Assembly (NCBI RefSeq): GCF_013375935.1
Contig: NZ_CP056117.1
Span: 3,348,001-3,412,000 of the forward strand
Source: Enterobacter cloacae
Lineage (GTDB): Bacteria; Pseudomonadota; Gammaproteobacteria; Enterobacterales; Enterobacteriaceae
Length of the DNA stretch: 64,000 nt
Direction: 5' to 3'
Position 1 is the first letter of the stretch. Each line of letters begins with the position of its first letter. The position numbers were made by a program, and so were the translations under genes. The notes under the pieces were generated by a model. The model was not told the origin of the DNA. It made no database searches and saw only the letters and a list, made by a program, of their open reading frames with translations. Of this stretch, positions 43,742-54,226 are shown in pieces.

Positions 43742-45841
43742 ATGCCCCGACCCATCCCCCTCGAACGTTATCGCAACATCGGTATCTCCGCGCATATCGA
43801 TGCCGGTAAAACAACCACCACCGAGCGCATCCTGTTTTATACCGGGATGAGCCACAAGCTGGGTGAAGTACACGATGGCGCGGCAACTACCGACTGGATG
43901 GCGCAGGAGCAGGAGCGCGGGATCACCATTACGTCGGCAGCGGTGAGCTGTTTCTGGCCCGGCATGGACCGGAGCTTTGAGCCGCACCGGATCAACATCA
44001 TCGACACCCCGGGCCACGTGGATTTCACCATTGAGGTGGAACGTTCCATGCGCGTGCTCGACGGTGCCGTAATGGTGTATGACTCCGTCGGCGGCGTACA
44101 GCCGCAGTCGGAAACCGTCTGGCGCCAGGCGAACAAATACCACGTCCCGCGGCTGGCGTTCGTCAATAAAATGGACCGCCCGGGCGCGGATTTCTTCCGC
44201 GTGGTGCGGATGATGCAGGAGCGTCTGAAGGCTAACCCGGTCCCGATAGTGATCCCGGTTGGCGCAGAAGAGCATTTCACCGGCGTGGTGGATCTCATCA
44301 AGATGCGCACCATCCTCTGGGACGATGCGACGCAGGGGATGGCGTTTAGCTACGCGCCGGTACCTGACGACCTGCTGAGTACCGCTCAGGAGTGGCGTGA
44401 AAAGATGGTTTCTGCCGCAGCGGAAGCGAGCGACGCGCTGATGGACAAGTACCTTGAGAAGGGCGATCTGGACGAGGCTGAAATCATCCAGGGGCTGCGT
44501 AGCCGTACCATCTCCGGTGAAATTCAGCCGATGCTGTGCGGCAGCGCCTTTAAGAACAAGGGCGTGCAGCGCATGCTCGACGCGGTTATCGAGCTGATGC
44601 CGTCCCCGCTGGACGTGCCCGCCATTGATGGCGTTGATGAAAACGGTCAGCACGCTGAGCGTCACCCCAGCGATGATGAACCGTTCTCGGCGCTGGCCTT
44701 CAAGTTGATGAGCGATCCGTACGTCGGGCAGCTGACCTTTATCCGCGTCTATTCCGGCATACTGCGCAAAGGCGACGCGGTCTATAACCCGGTGAAGGGC
44801 AAGAAAGAGCGTATCGGGCGCATCGTGCTGATGCATGCCAACGATCGCCACGAGGTGGACGAGCTGCGTGCGGGCGATATCGCGGCCTGCGTCGGGCTGA
44901 AAGACGTTACCACCGGCGATACGCTCACCGATCCGAATGCGGTAATCACGCTTGAACGCATGGAGTTCCCGGATCCGGTTATTTCGCTGGCGATCGAGCC
45001 AAAAACCAAGGCCGACCAGGAGAAAATGGGGATCGCGCTGCAGCGCCTGGCGGCGGAGGATCCGTCGTTCCGCCTGCACACGGACGAGGAGTCCGGCCAG
45101 ACGATTATCTCCGGCATGGGCGAACTGCACCTGGAAATCATCGTCGACCGCATGAAGCGGGAGTTTGGCGTGGAGGCAAATATTGGTCGTCCACAGGTAA
45201 CGTACCGTGAAACCCTGCGTAAGGCGGTGAAGGATATCGAAGGCAAATTTGTCCGGCAGTCCGGCGGTAAAGGGCAATACGGCCACGTAGTCCTGAGCCT
45301 GGAGCCGCTGGACCCCGGAAGCGGTTTTGTTTTTGAAGATGCCACCAAAGGCGGCGTGGTGCCGCGCGAGTATATTCCCTCCGTGGAAAAAGGGCTGCGC
45401 GAGGCCATGAATACCGGGGTGCTGGCGGGTTATCCGGTGGTCGACGTGAAGGCGACCCTGACGTTCGGTTCGTACCATGACGTCGACTCGTCGGAAATGG
45501 CCTTCCGCATGGCGGCGATCCTCGGCTTTAAGGAGGGCGCACGGCGCGCGGACCCGGTTATTCTTGAGCCGGTCATGCACGTCGAGGTAGAAACGCCGGA
45601 AGAGTATGCCGGTAATATTATGGGCGATCTCTCCTCCCGTCGCGGCATGGTGCAGGGGATGGCAGAGCAGTACGGCAGCCAGATTATCCGTGCTGACGTG
45701 CCGCTGGCCGAAATGTTTGGCTACGCCACCACGCTGCGCTCGATGTCCCAGGGGCGCGCGACGTATACGATGGAGTTCCATCATTTCGCAGAAGCACCGC
45801 GGAACGTAGCGGATGAGATCATTGCGAAGCGTGTGAGGTAA
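43742..45841 (+). CDS. fusA: Elongation factor G paralogue
   Basis: 699-residue translational GTPase close to EF-G but not the str-operon copy. G1 AHIDAGKTT (17-25), G3 DTPGHVDF with catalytic His92, G4 NKMD (142-145) and the GSAFKNKG G5 segment are all present. Domain III has [17 protein letters not shown], and the domain IV tip [13 protein letters not shown] is retained, so translocation or ribosome recycling is plausible. It differs from housekeeping EF-G at many positions (for example MVYDSVGG for MVYCAVGG) and has a shorter domain IV loop. It stands alone, with divergent ArsR control and its own terminator. The codons look normal for the host. Confidence 0.9.
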   Translation: MPRPIPLERYRNIGISAHIDAGKTTTTERILFYTGMSHKLGEVHDGAATTDWMAQEQERGITITSAAVSCFWPGMDRSFEPHRINIIDTPGHVDFTIEVERSMRVLDGAVMVYDSVGGVQPQSETVWRQANKYHVPRLAFVNKMDRPGADFFRVVRMMQERLKANPVPIVIPVGAEEHFTGVVDLIKMRTILWDDATQGMAFSYAPVPDDLLSTAQEWREKMVSAAAEASDALMDKYLEKGDLDEAEIIQGLRSRTISGEIQPMLCGSAFKNKGVQRMLDAVIELMPSPLDVPAIDGVDENGQHAERHPSDDEPFSALAFKLMSDPYVGQLTFIRVYSGILRKGDAVYNPVKGKKERIGRIVLMHANDRHEVDELRAGDIAACVGLKDVTTGDTLTDPNAVITLERMEFPDPVISLAIEPKTKADQEKMGIALQRLAAEDPSFRLHTDEESGQTIISGMGELHLEIIVDRMKREFGVEANIGRPQVTYRETLRKAVKDIEGKFVRQSGGKGQYGHVVLSLEPLDPGSGFVFEDATKGGVVPREYIPSVEKGLREAMNTGVLAGYPVVDVKATLTFGSYHDVDSSEMAFRMAAILGFKEGARRADPVILEPVMHVEVETPEEYAGNIMGDLSSRRGMVQGMAEQYGSQIIRADVPLAEMFGYATTLRSMSQGRATYTMEFHHFAEAPRNVADEIIAKRVR

Positions 45842-45842
45842 C

Positions 45843-45877
45843 AAAAAAGCCCTCTTCCTCAGGAAGGGGGCTTTTTC
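45843..45877. terminator. Terminator after the EF-G paralogue
   Basis: AAGCCCTCTTCCT / AGGAAGGGGGCTT hairpin with flanking A and T runs, directly after the TAA. It serves both convergent genes. Confidence 0.9.
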
Positions 45878-45892
45878 TCTTTCGTGGTTGCG

Positions 45893-46465
45893 CTACTCCA
45901 GCGCCTTAACCATTTTCCCGCTGGCGACAAACGTTCCGGCGCCAAGATGATGCAGCGTATTCAGCCTATCCCCGTCAAACTGCCAGCGTCCGGCAACGAA
46001 CGCGCGTTCGTCCGCGGCGGCGGAAACGACCTCACCAAACAGGGTGTCATATTTCTCTGCCGCAGAGGTCGCGGGCAATAGCCGGCATTCCATCCACGCC
46101 AGACATTTCTCTTCAATTACCGGCAGGCCAAGCTCGGGGCCATGAATAACCGGGATCCCGTAGCAGTTAAACTTATCCTCATCGCGCCCGCTGACGCTGC
46201 CGACGGCGTAGGTCCAGTTCGCTGCCGCCACGCCGGGTATCACAATGCCGAATTTTCCGCTGCGCTCGATCAGCTCCCGTGACCACGCGCTTTTGTCCAC
46301 CACTATCGCGATACGCGGGGGTTCAAACTCTACCGGCATAGACCACGCGGCGGCCATGACGTTGCGACGATCGATGACGTCATCCCGGCTGGTGATGAGC
46401 ACGGTCGGACCGTGATTCAAAAGGCGGCTGGCATGACGTAGTTCAACAGGGCGAAAGTGGCTCAT
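45893..46465 (-). CDS. Flavin reductase domain protein
   Basis: 190-residue protein with a split-barrel flavin reductase-like (FMN-binding) fold: PTVLITSRDDVIDRRNVMAAAWSMPVEFEPPRIAIVVD, then SGKFGIVIPG and the C-terminal FGEVVSAAADERAF. Such proteins reduce or bind FMN with NAD(P)H. It could supply reduced FMN to monooxygenases such as those at 31179 and 33315, but it is not in their operon. Convergent with the EF-G paralogue. Confidence 0.83.
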   Translation of the reverse strand: MSHFRPVELRHASRLLNHGPTVLITSRDDVIDRRNVMAAAWSMPVEFEPPRIAIVVDKSAWSRELIERSGKFGIVIPGVAAANWTYAVGSVSGRDEDKFNCYGIPVIHGPELGLPVIEEKCLAWMECRLLPATSAAEKYDTLFGEVVSAAADERAFVAGRWQFDGDRLNTLHHLGAGTFVASGKMVKALE

Positions 46466-46573
46466 GGTGGCTCCTTGTTTTTAGTGATGAGTATGGCGAA
46501 AAAGCACGGAAATCAAAGTGGGTGCGCGAAATTAGTTTATAAACTCAACATCACTCTCAAAGGAAACTGAAGC

Positions 46574-47419
46574 ATGTCCCCATTTCTGACTGCCTACTTC
46601 GCCCGCATCGGCTGGACCCTGCCGACGTCTGTTGATATCGACACCCTGCGCGCGCTGCATTTACACCACAACTGCGCGATCCCTTTCGAGAATATCGACG
46701 TCGTTTTGCCGCGGGAGATCCATCTGGACGACGGGTGTCTGGTGGACAAATTGGTTACCGCCCGGCGCGGGGGATACTGCTTCGAGCAAAACGGCCTGTT
46801 CGAGCGAGTATTACGTGAAGTCGGATTTACGGTACGCAGCGTGCTGGGCCGGGTCGTGCTGGCAAATCCGTCCCAGATGCCGCCGCGCACGCACCGGCTG
46901 CTGCTGGTGGAGCTGAACGGCGAGCGCTGGATCGCCGACGTGGGGTTTGGCGGACAAACGCTGACGGCGCCGATTCGGTTACTCGCCAACGAGGAGCAGG
47001 AGACGCCGCACGGGCTGTATCGTCTGCTGAGCGAGGGCAACGACTGGGTGCTGCAGTTCCGCCATCACGAGCACTGGCAGTCGATGTACCACTTTGACCT
47101 GACGACCCAGTATTTCAGTGATTACGTGATGGGAAACTTCTGGTCCGCGCACTGGCCGCAGTCCCATTTCCGCCATCATTTGCTCATGTGCCGCCACCTG
47201 CCGGACGGGGGCAAGCTCACGCTGACCAACTTTAACTTTACCCACTGGCAGAACGGCCGCGTGGAGGAGCAGATTGCGCTGCCGGAGGCACAAGCGCTGT
47301 ATCAGCTTATGCAGGAGCGCTTTGGGCTGGGCGTTGACGATCCGAAGCACGGTTTTTCCCTGGCAGAGTTGACGGCGGTGATGGCAGGGTTTGATACGCA
47401 TCCGCAGGCCGGGAAATAG
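46574..47419 (+). CDS. nhoA: Arylamine N-acetyltransferase / N-hydroxyarylamine O-acetyltransferase
   Basis: 281-residue NAT enzyme that transfers acetyl from acetyl-CoA to arylamines, hydrazines and N-hydroxyarylamines. The catalytic cysteine is in RRGGYCFEQNGLF near residue 69, the histidine in PPRTHRLLLV near 107 and the aspartate in WIADVGFGGQ near 122, making the full triad. The E. coli orthologue is 281 residues and lies next to narV, as here. A ribosome site AAAGGA precedes the start. Confidence 0.93.
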   Translation: MSPFLTAYFARIGWTLPTSVDIDTLRALHLHHNCAIPFENIDVVLPREIHLDDGCLVDKLVTARRGGYCFEQNGLFERVLREVGFTVRSVLGRVVLANPSQMPPRTHRLLLVELNGERWIADVGFGGQTLTAPIRLLANEEQETPHGLYRLLSEGNDWVLQFRHHEHWQSMYHFDLTTQYFSDYVMGNFWSAHWPQSHFRHHLLMCRHLPDGGKLTLTNFNFTHWQNGRVEEQIALPEAQALYQLMQERFGLGVDDPKHGFSLAELTAVMAGFDTHPQAGK

Positions 47420-47453
47420 GGATTAGCGTACCGCGCGCTGAGGGCGAAAGCAT

Positions 47454-47488
47454 AAAAAACGGCAACCAGGGTTGCCGTTCTGCTTTTA
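47454..47488. terminator. Terminator between nhoA and narV
   Basis: ACGGCAACC / GGTTGCCGT hairpin with an A-run before and TTTT shortly after. It separates convergent genes and probably works both ways. Confidence 0.8.
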
Positions 47489-47506
47489 TCTCGCCAGCCG
47501 AAGCAC

Positions 47507-48187
47507 TCAGCGGCGCGATCTCACCACCTGATACCGGCGGGTAAAATACTCAAACGGCGCGCTCCACACGTGTACCAGACGGGTGAACGGGAAGAGCAGG
47601 AAGATCGTCATTCCCAGCACCAGGTGAACGCGGAAGATAAAGTCCACCCCGTTCAGCATCTCCGAAGAGCCGCCGCGGAAGGTGACGATACCCTGCGCCC
47701 AGCCAACCAGCTTCATCATCTCGCTGCCGTCCGGGTAGCGGGCAGAGAAGGGGATCGTGCTCAGGCCAAGGATGCACTGGAACAGCAGGATGCTCATAAT
47801 AATGATATCCGGCGTGGTCGAGGTGGCGCGCACCCGCTGGTTAAACAGTCGTCGATAGAGCAGCATCGCGCCGCCTACCAGCGTCAATATTCCGCAAACG
47901 CCACCGAGCACCATCGCCAGCTGCTGCTTAACGGCGATCGGTAAAAACCAGGCGTACATCCAGTGCGGGGTTAACATGCCGAACAGGTGCCCGAAAAAGA
48001 TCCCCAGAATCCCGACGTGAAACAGGTTTGAGGCCCAGTTCATTCCGCGCTTGCTGAGCATCTGGCTCGATGAGGCGCGCCATGTGTATTGCCCGTAGTC
48101 GTAGCGCAGCCAACTGCCGAGGAAAAACACGGTGGCGCAGATGTACGGATAAATGTCGTAGAAAAACACGTTCAGGTAATGTGTCAT
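47507..48187 (-). CDS. narV: Nitrate reductase Z gamma subunit (cytochrome b)
   Basis: 226-residue inner-membrane diheme cytochrome b that takes electrons from quinol and passes them to NarY. It has five hydrophobic helices, starting [27 protein letters not shown]. The histidines in [15 protein letters not shown] and FRVHLVLGM match the axial heme ligands of NarI. Last gene of narZYWV; its start overlaps narW (ATGA). I choose the Z-operon name because narU precedes and nhoA follows, as in E. coli. Confidence 0.92.
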   Translation of the reverse strand: MTHYLNVFFYDIYPYICATVFFLGSWLRYDYGQYTWRASSSQMLSKRGMNWASNLFHVGILGIFFGHLFGMLTPHWMYAWFLPIAVKQQLAMVLGGVCGILTLVGGAMLLYRRLFNQRVRATSTTPDIIIMSILLFQCILGLSTIPFSARYPDGSEMMKLVGWAQGIVTFRGGSSEMLNGVDFIFRVHLVLGMTIFLLFPFTRLVHVWSAPFEYFTRRYQVVRSRR

Positions 48188-48879
48188 TTTGGGCCTCCGG
48201 CGCTGACGTCTACGTACTGCGGCGCAACGTCTTGGCTAAAGCGTCGTTGATATTGCTGCATCGGCGAGCTGTCGCACGATGTCGCGTTGTCTTCGATAAA
48301 CTTCACCTGTTCCTCTTCCCACACGGCGTCCAGCGCCTGACGGGTATCATCCCGTTTTTCACCGGACACCTGTTTTGCCACGCTGTCGCTGGAAAGTCGC
48401 GTTCCCGCCAGCGCCAGCAGGGCGTCAAACAGCTGGTAATGCGCGACGTCGCGCTGCTTGAGGCGCCCACCAATCAGCGCCAGGATCGGCGCGACGTTTT
48501 GCAGCCCTTCACGCGCCTCGTCGTCGCTGACCAGGCTGAGATACTCCAGGTAGAGGGGCAGGTAGTCCGGCAGCTCACGGCAGTCCAGCTCCAGCCCGGC
48601 TTTCTCATACTGCCCCATGAGATCGACCATTGCCTGACCGCGATCGCGGGATTCGGCGTGAACATGCTCGAACAGCAGCAGCGAGGTCGCGCGGCCGCGT
48701 TCAAACACTTCACACCACTCGGCCTGCTTATCCAGCAGCGGGGCGCTCAGGTGCTGCTGCGCAAACGGCAGCAGCATGGGCGCGTCCTGCGCTATCAGGG
48801 ATAGCGCTTCTTCGCGGTTTTCCCACAGCAGCTCATCGGGATACTCAATCAGCAGCGCGATGATTTTGAGGATCTGCAT
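48184..48879 (-). CDS. narW: Nitrate reductase Z assembly chaperone
   Basis: 231-residue NarJ/NarW chaperone, soluble and all-helical. It is needed for molybdenum cofactor insertion into the alpha subunit and is not part of the final enzyme. Typical segments are [19 protein letters not shown] and [16 protein letters not shown] near residue 90. The start overlaps the narY stop (TAATG). Confidence 0.92.
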   Translation of the reverse strand: MQILKIIALLIEYPDELLWENREEALSLIAQDAPMLLPFAQQHLSAPLLDKQAEWCEVFERGRATSLLLFEHVHAESRDRGQAMVDLMGQYEKAGLELDCRELPDYLPLYLEYLSLVSDDEAREGLQNVAPILALIGGRLKQRDVAHYQLFDALLALAGTRLSSDSVAKQVSGEKRDDTRQALDAVWEEEQVKFIEDNATSCDSSPMQQYQRRFSQDVAPQYVDVSAGGPK

Positions 48880-50423
48880 TACTCTCCCTCCCCATGTTCG
48901 CGCACCTCGGTGATGTTGATCGCGTCGATGCGGCTGCTGTTGAAGAGGTTAAATTTGGTGTCGGAGCCGTGGCAGCCGTCGCCAAAGGTGAAGCCGCAGC
49001 CGTTTTTCTCCGGGAAGGCGTCGCGCGCCATCTCACGGTGGCTGGTCGGGATCACGAAGCGGTCTTCGTAATTGGCAATGGCCAGATAGCGGTACATCTC
49101 CTCGACCTGCGCTTCGGTCAGGCCCACCTCTTCGATGGCGCGGGTATCGGTCACGCCTTCCACGGTCTGGGAGCGCTTGTAGTGGCGCATCGCCATCATG
49201 CGCTTCAGGGCGCGCAGCACCGGGCCGGTATCGCCGGCGCTGAGCATGTTCGCCAGGTACTGCACCGGAATGCGCAGGCTTTCAACCGCAGGCAGGACGC
49301 CGTCACTCTGCGGCAGGCCGCCCGCGTCCGCGTAAGACTGAATCGCCGACAGCGGCGGCACGTACCAGACCATCGGCAGGGTGCGGTATTCCGGGTGCAG
49401 CGGCAGGGCGAGCTTCCAGTCCATCGCCATCTTGTAGACCGGAGATCGCTGGGCGGCGTCGATTACGTTTTGCGGAATGCCCTGCTTCAGCGCTTCTTCA
49501 ATCACCGCCGGATCGTTCGGGTTGAGGAACACGTCGCACTGGCGCTCGTACAGATCGGTTTCATGCTCGGTGCTGGCCGCTTCTTCTATACGGTCAGCGT
49601 CATACAAAAGCACGCCGAGATAGCGGATGCGCCCGACGCAGGTTTCCGAGCAGACGGTCGGCTGGCCGGACTCGATGCGCGGATAGCAGAAGATGCATTT
49701 TTCTGACTTGCCGCTTTTCCAGTTGAAGTAGATTTTCTTGTACGGGCAGCCGCTGATGCACAGACGCCAGCCGCGGCATTTGTCCTGGTCAATCAGCACA
49801 ATGCCGTCCTCTTCGCGCTTGTATATCGCACCGCTCGGGCAGGTGGCGACGCAGCTTGGGTTCAGGCAGTGCTCGCACAGGCGCGGCAGGTACATCATGA
49901 AGGTGTTTTCGAACTGGCCGTACATCTCTTTCTGGATCTTCTGGAAGTTGCGGTCGCGGGCGCGTTTTTCGAACTCGCCGCCCAGCAGCTCCTCCCAGTT
50001 TGGTCCCCAGACGATCTTGTCCATCCGCTTGCCGTCAATCAGCGAGCGGGGGCGGGCGGTAGGGAGGTGATCCCCCTCCGGCGCGCGGTGCAGATCCTGA
50101 TAATCAAAGGTAAAAGGTTCATAATAATCATCAATCTGCGGCAGGACCGGGTTAGAAAATATTTTCGACAGCACCCCCATTTTGCCGCCGAGGCGCGGCG
50201 TCAGCTTGCCGTGAATGCCGCGGATCCAGCCGCCTTGCCACTCCTCCTGATCTTCCCAGTTTTTGGGATAACCGATGCCCGGTTTGGTCTCCACGTTGTT
50301 AAACCACGCATATTCCATCCCTTCGCGCCCGGTCCAGACGTTCTTGCAGGTGACCGAGCAGGTGTGGCAGCCGATGCATTTATCGAGATTCAGTACCATG
50401 CCAACCTGTGAGCGTATTTTCAT
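48879..50423 (-). CDS. narY: Nitrate reductase Z beta subunit (iron-sulfur)
   Basis: 514-residue electron-transfer subunit. Four cysteine groups bind three [4Fe-4S] and one [3Fe-4S] cluster: CIGCHTCSVTC (residues 16-26), CEHCLNPSCVATC, CRGWRLCISGC, where Trp replaces one Cys as expected for the 3Fe cluster, and CIFCYPRIESGQPTVCSETC. It passes electrons from NarV to NarZ on the cytoplasmic face. The start overlaps the narZ stop. Confidence 0.94.
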   Translation of the reverse strand: MKIRSQVGMVLNLDKCIGCHTCSVTCKNVWTGREGMEYAWFNNVETKPGIGYPKNWEDQEEWQGGWIRGIHGKLTPRLGGKMGVLSKIFSNPVLPQIDDYYEPFTFDYQDLHRAPEGDHLPTARPRSLIDGKRMDKIVWGPNWEELLGGEFEKRARDRNFQKIQKEMYGQFENTFMMYLPRLCEHCLNPSCVATCPSGAIYKREEDGIVLIDQDKCRGWRLCISGCPYKKIYFNWKSGKSEKCIFCYPRIESGQPTVCSETCVGRIRYLGVLLYDADRIEEAASTEHETDLYERQCDVFLNPNDPAVIEEALKQGIPQNVIDAAQRSPVYKMAMDWKLALPLHPEYRTLPMVWYVPPLSAIQSYADAGGLPQSDGVLPAVESLRIPVQYLANMLSAGDTGPVLRALKRMMAMRHYKRSQTVEGVTDTRAIEEVGLTEAQVEEMYRYLAIANYEDRFVIPTSHREMARDAFPEKNGCGFTFGDGCHGSDTKFNLFNSSRIDAINITEVREHGEGE

Positions 50424-53400
50424 TTTTTCGCCTCCTGTACCTGATCCCGACCTTCGCCGTCCAGCCAGTTAATGTTTTTCATTTTGCGGATCATGATGAA
50501 CTCGTCGCGGTTCGAGCCGACGGTGCCGTAATAGTTGAAGCCGTACGCCAGCTGCGCGTAGCCGCCAATCATGTGGGTCGGTTTCGGGCAGACGCGGGTT
50601 ACCGAGTTGTGGATCCCGCCGCGCCGTCCGGTCACTTCCGAGCCCGGAATGTTCAGAATGCGCTCCTGGGCGTGGTACATCATGGTCATACCCGGCGGCA
50701 CGCGCTGGCTGACCACCGCGCGGGCGGTGAGGGCGCCGTTGGCGTTGAAGGCTTCGATCCAGTCGTTGTCTTCAATGCCCAGCTCGCGGGCATCGGTTTC
50801 GCTGATCCAGACGATTGGCCCTCCGCGCGACAGGGTCTGCATCAGCAGGTTTTCGCTGTAGGTGGAGTGAATGCCCCATTTCTGGTGCGGCGTAAGGAAG
50901 TTCAGCGCTTTTTCCGGGAAGCCGTTCGGCGGGATCTCGCGCATATGGGTGACGCTGCGGGTGTCAATCGGCGGACGATAGGCCACCAGGCTCTCCCCGA
51001 AGGCGCGCATCCAGGCGTGATCCTGATACAGCTGCTGGCGGCCCGAAATCGTGCGCCACGGGATCAGCTCGTGAACGTTGGTATAGCCCGCGTTATACGA
51101 CACGTGCTCGCTCTCAAGGCCGGACCACGTCGGGCTGGAGATAATTTTACGCGGCTGCGCCTGGATGTCGCGGAAGCGAATTTTCTCGTCTTCCTTGTTC
51201 AGCGCAAGATGGGTGTGATCGCGCCCGGTCATTTCGCCCAGCGCTTCCCACGCTTTTACCGCTACCTGACCGTTGGTTTCCGGCGCGAGGGCGAGGATCA
51301 CCTCAGAAGCGTCAATGGCGGTTTCAATGCGCGGACGGCCTTTCGCCGGGCCGTCGAGCTTGACGTAATTGAGCTTGCCGAGGAAATCGACCTCCTTCTG
51401 GGTGTTCCAGGAAATGCCTTTCCCGCCGTTGCCGAGCTTGTCCAGCAGCGGCCCAAGCGCCGTAAAGCGCTCGTAGGTTTCCGGGTAGTTGCGCTCGACG
51501 ACCGCAATGGTTGGCGCGGTTTTGCCGGGGATCAAATCGCATTCGCCTTTGCGCCAGTCGAGAATATCGAACGGCTGCGACAGTTCCCCCGGCGAGTCGT
51601 GCTGTAGCGGCTGTAGCACCACGTCGGTTTCGGTCCCCAGGTGGCCGACGCAGACCTCGGAGAAGACTTTGGCGATGCCCTTGTAGATCTCCCAGTCGCT
51701 GCGGGACTCCCACGCCGGATCAACGGCGGCGGAAAGCGGATGAATAAACGGATGCATGTCCGAGGTGTTCATGTCGTCTTTTTCATACCAGGTGGCGGTC
51801 GGCAGCACGATGTCGGAGAACAGGCAGGTGCTGGACATGCGGAAATCGAGCGTCACCAGCAGGTCGAGCTTGCCCTCGATGGCGGCGGTCTGCCACTCCA
51901 CTTCCTCAGGCTTCACGTCGTCCGTTGAGCCTAAATCTTCACCCTGAATACCGCTTTCGGTGCCGAGCAGATATTTCAGCATGTACTCATGGCCTTTACC
52001 GGACGAGCCGAGCAGGTTAGAGCGCCAGACGAACAGGTTGCGCGGGTGGTTCTTGCCGTTGTCGGGCTGTTCGCAGGCGAAGCGGATATCGCCCGATTTT
52101 AACGCCTGAACGGTGTAATCCTGCGGCGACATCCCGGCGGCGTCGGCGCGCGCCTTCACGTGCAGCGGGTTAAGGTTGAGCTGAGGCGCGGACGGCAGCC
52201 AGCCCATGCGCTCGGCGCGAACGTTAAAATCAATCAGGTGGCCGGTAAATTTCGACGCGTCCGCCAGCGGTGAGAGCAGCTCCTGGGCGGTCAGCTTCTC
52301 ATAGCGCCACTGGCTGGCGTGATTATAAAAGTACGAGGTGCTGTTCATCTGGCGCGGCGGGCGGTTCCAGTCCAGCGCGAAGGCCAGCGGCAGCCAGCCG
52401 GTTTGCGGGCGCAGCTTTTCCTGCCCGACATAGTGCGACCAGCCGCCGCCGCTCTGCCCGACGCAGCCGCAGAAGACCAGCATGTTGATCATCCCGCGGT
52501 AGTTCATGTCCATGTGGTACCAGTGGTTCACACCGGCACCGAGGATGATCATCGAACGGCCGTGGGTTTTATGCGCGGTGTCGGCAAACTCGCGGGCGAT
52601 TTTTTCGATGAGGTACGCGGGTACGCCGGTGATTTGCTCGCCCCAGGCTGGAGTGTAGGCTTTAACCTCGGCGTAGCTCGTTGCCGCGTTGCCGTCTTCG
52701 AGACCGCGATCGAGGCCGTAGTTCGCCAGCACCAGATCGTAAACGCTGACCACGCGTTTCTCGCTGCCGTCGGCGAGCGTGAGGGTTTTACTCGGCACGC
52801 GGCGCGTCAGCACCGGTTCCTGCTTCACGCTGCGGAAATGCGGGTTCTCGTTGCCGCCAAAGTACGGGAAGGCGACGTCGGCCACGCTGTCGTGGGTGAT
52901 GAGCAGCGAAAGGGTCAGTTCGGTTTCCTGACCCGCGGCAAGCGATTCCAGGTTCCATTTGCCTTTTTCGCCCCAGCGGAAGCCAATGGAGCCGTTCGGC
53001 ACCACCAGATTCCCGGCGACGTCAAAGGCAACGGTTTTCCACTCCGGATTGTTGGCTTCTCCCAGCCCCTCGGCCAGATCCGACGCGCGCAGCATGCGGC
53101 CCGGCACCACGCGACCGTCTGCCTGCTCGTCGAGCAGCACCAGCATTGGCATATCGGTATAGCGGCGGCAGTAGTTGAGAAAGTAGTCGCTTGGGTTATC
53201 GAGGTGGAACTCTTTGAGGATCACATGGCCCATCGCCATGGCGAGCGCGCTGTCGGTACCCTGTTTTGGTGCCAGCCACTGGTCGCTCAGCTTTGCCACC
53301 TCCGAGAAGTCCGGGGTGATGGCGACGGTCTTGGTGCCTTTGTAACGCACCTCGGTGAAGAAGTGGGCATCCGGGGTACGCGTCTGCGGCACATTTGAGC

Positions 53401-54160
53401 CCCAGGCGATGATGTAGCTTGAGTTATACCAGTCGGCGGATTCCGGCACGTCGGTCTGTTCGCCCCAGGTCATCGGCGACGCGGGCGGCAGGTCACAGTA
53501 CCAGTCGTAGAAGCTGAGGCAGGTGCCGCCGATCAGGGAGAGGTAGCGCGTGCCGGCGGCGTAAGAGACCATCGACATCGCCGGGATAGGCGAGAAGCCG
53601 GCCACGCGGTCCGGGCCATAGTGCTTGATGGTCCAGACGTTGGCGGCGGCGATCAGCTGGTTCAGCTCTTTCCAGTTCGAGCGGATAAACCCCCCGCGTC
53701 CACGCGCCTGCCTGTAGCTCTGCGCCTTTTGCGGATCGTTCTGGATGGCATCCCAGGCCAGCACCGGATCGCTATGCTGTGCCAGCGCCTCGCGCCAGAG
53801 TTCAATCAGCCTGCGGCGCACCAGCGGGTATTTAAGACGGTTGGCGCTGTACAGATACCACGAGTAGCTCGCGCCACGCGGGCAGCCGCGCGGCTCATGG
53901 TTAGGCAGGTCAGGGCGGGTACGCGGATAGTCGGTCTGCTGGGTTTCCCAGGTCACCAGGCCGTTTTTAACGTAGATTTTCCAGCTACAGGAGCCGGTAC
54001 AGTTAACGCCGTGGGTGGAGCGCACAATTTTGTCGAACTGCCAGCGCTGACGGTAGCTGTCCTCCCAGTCGCGGTTGGTGTGATACACCTGCCCGTGCCC
54101 ATCGGCGAAACTGTCGCCTTTTGTTTTGAAGTAACGGAAGCGGTCCAACAGTTTGCTCAT
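50420..54160 (-). CDS. narZ: Nitrate reductase Z alpha subunit (molybdenum)
   Basis: 1246-residue catalytic subunit that reduces nitrate to nitrite at a bis-MGD molybdenum centre. The N-terminus MSKLLDRFRYFKTKGDSFADGHGQ and the iron-sulfur motif HGVNCTGSCSWK near 50 match NarG/NarZ. YNSSYIIAWGSNVPQTRTPDAHF near 220-250 surrounds the molybdenum-ligand region. No Tat signal is cleaved, so it stays cytoplasmic. The start at 54160 follows AGGAGA; the 15 upstream codons are not homologous. By context this is the NRZ enzyme, which in E. coli is low-level and RpoS-linked, not nitrate-induced. Confidence 0.94.
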   Translation of the reverse strand: MSKLLDRFRYFKTKGDSFADGHGQVYHTNRDWEDSYRQRWQFDKIVRSTHGVNCTGSCSWKIYVKNGLVTWETQQTDYPRTRPDLPNHEPRGCPRGASYSWYLYSANRLKYPLVRRRLIELWREALAQHSDPVLAWDAIQNDPQKAQSYRQARGRGGFIRSNWKELNQLIAAANVWTIKHYGPDRVAGFSPIPAMSMVSYAAGTRYLSLIGGTCLSFYDWYCDLPPASPMTWGEQTDVPESADWYNSSYIIAWGSNVPQTRTPDAHFFTEVRYKGTKTVAITPDFSEVAKLSDQWLAPKQGTDSALAMAMGHVILKEFHLDNPSDYFLNYCRRYTDMPMLVLLDEQADGRVVPGRMLRASDLAEGLGEANNPEWKTVAFDVAGNLVVPNGSIGFRWGEKGKWNLESLAAGQETELTLSLLITHDSVADVAFPYFGGNENPHFRSVKQEPVLTRRVPSKTLTLADGSEKRVVSVYDLVLANYGLDRGLEDGNAATSYAEVKAYTPAWGEQITGVPAYLIEKIAREFADTAHKTHGRSMIILGAGVNHWYHMDMNYRGMINMLVFCGCVGQSGGGWSHYVGQEKLRPQTGWLPLAFALDWNRPPRQMNSTSYFYNHASQWRYEKLTAQELLSPLADASKFTGHLIDFNVRAERMGWLPSAPQLNLNPLHVKARADAAGMSPQDYTVQALKSGDIRFACEQPDNGKNHPRNLFVWRSNLLGSSGKGHEYMLKYLLGTESGIQGEDLGSTDDVKPEEVEWQTAAIEGKLDLLVTLDFRMSSTCLFSDIVLPTATWYEKDDMNTSDMHPFIHPLSAAVDPAWESRSDWEIYKGIAKVFSEVCVGHLGTETDVVLQPLQHDSPGELSQPFDILDWRKGECDLIPGKTAPTIAVVERNYPETYERFTALGPLLDKLGNGGKGISWNTQKEVDFLGKLNYVKLDGPAKGRPRIETAIDASEVILALAPETNGQVAVKAWEALGEMTGRDHTHLALNKEDEKIRFRDIQAQPRKIISSPTWSGLESEHVSYNAGYTNVHELIPWRTISGRQQLYQDHAWMRAFGESLVAYRPPIDTRSVTHMREIPPNGFPEKALNFLTPHQKWGIHSTYSENLLMQTLSRGGPIVWISETDARELGIEDNDWIEAFNANGALTARAVVSQRVPPGMTMMYHAQERILNIPGSEVTGRRGGIHNSVTRVCPKPTHMIGGYAQLAYGFNYYGTVGSNRDEFIMIRKMKNINWLDGEGRDQVQEAKK

Positions 54161-54226
54161 GACATTTCTCCTGCTTCGATAGCATTGCCGGAGGGCGTGG
54201 CGCACGCTCCGGCGAAGATATAGTTA

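Noticed and set aside
43715-45844. 709-codon open frame antisense to the EF-G paralogue
   Set aside because: Mirror of a GC-rich conserved gene. The sense frame is a full EF-G with all motifs; the antisense product has no domain and no ribosome site.
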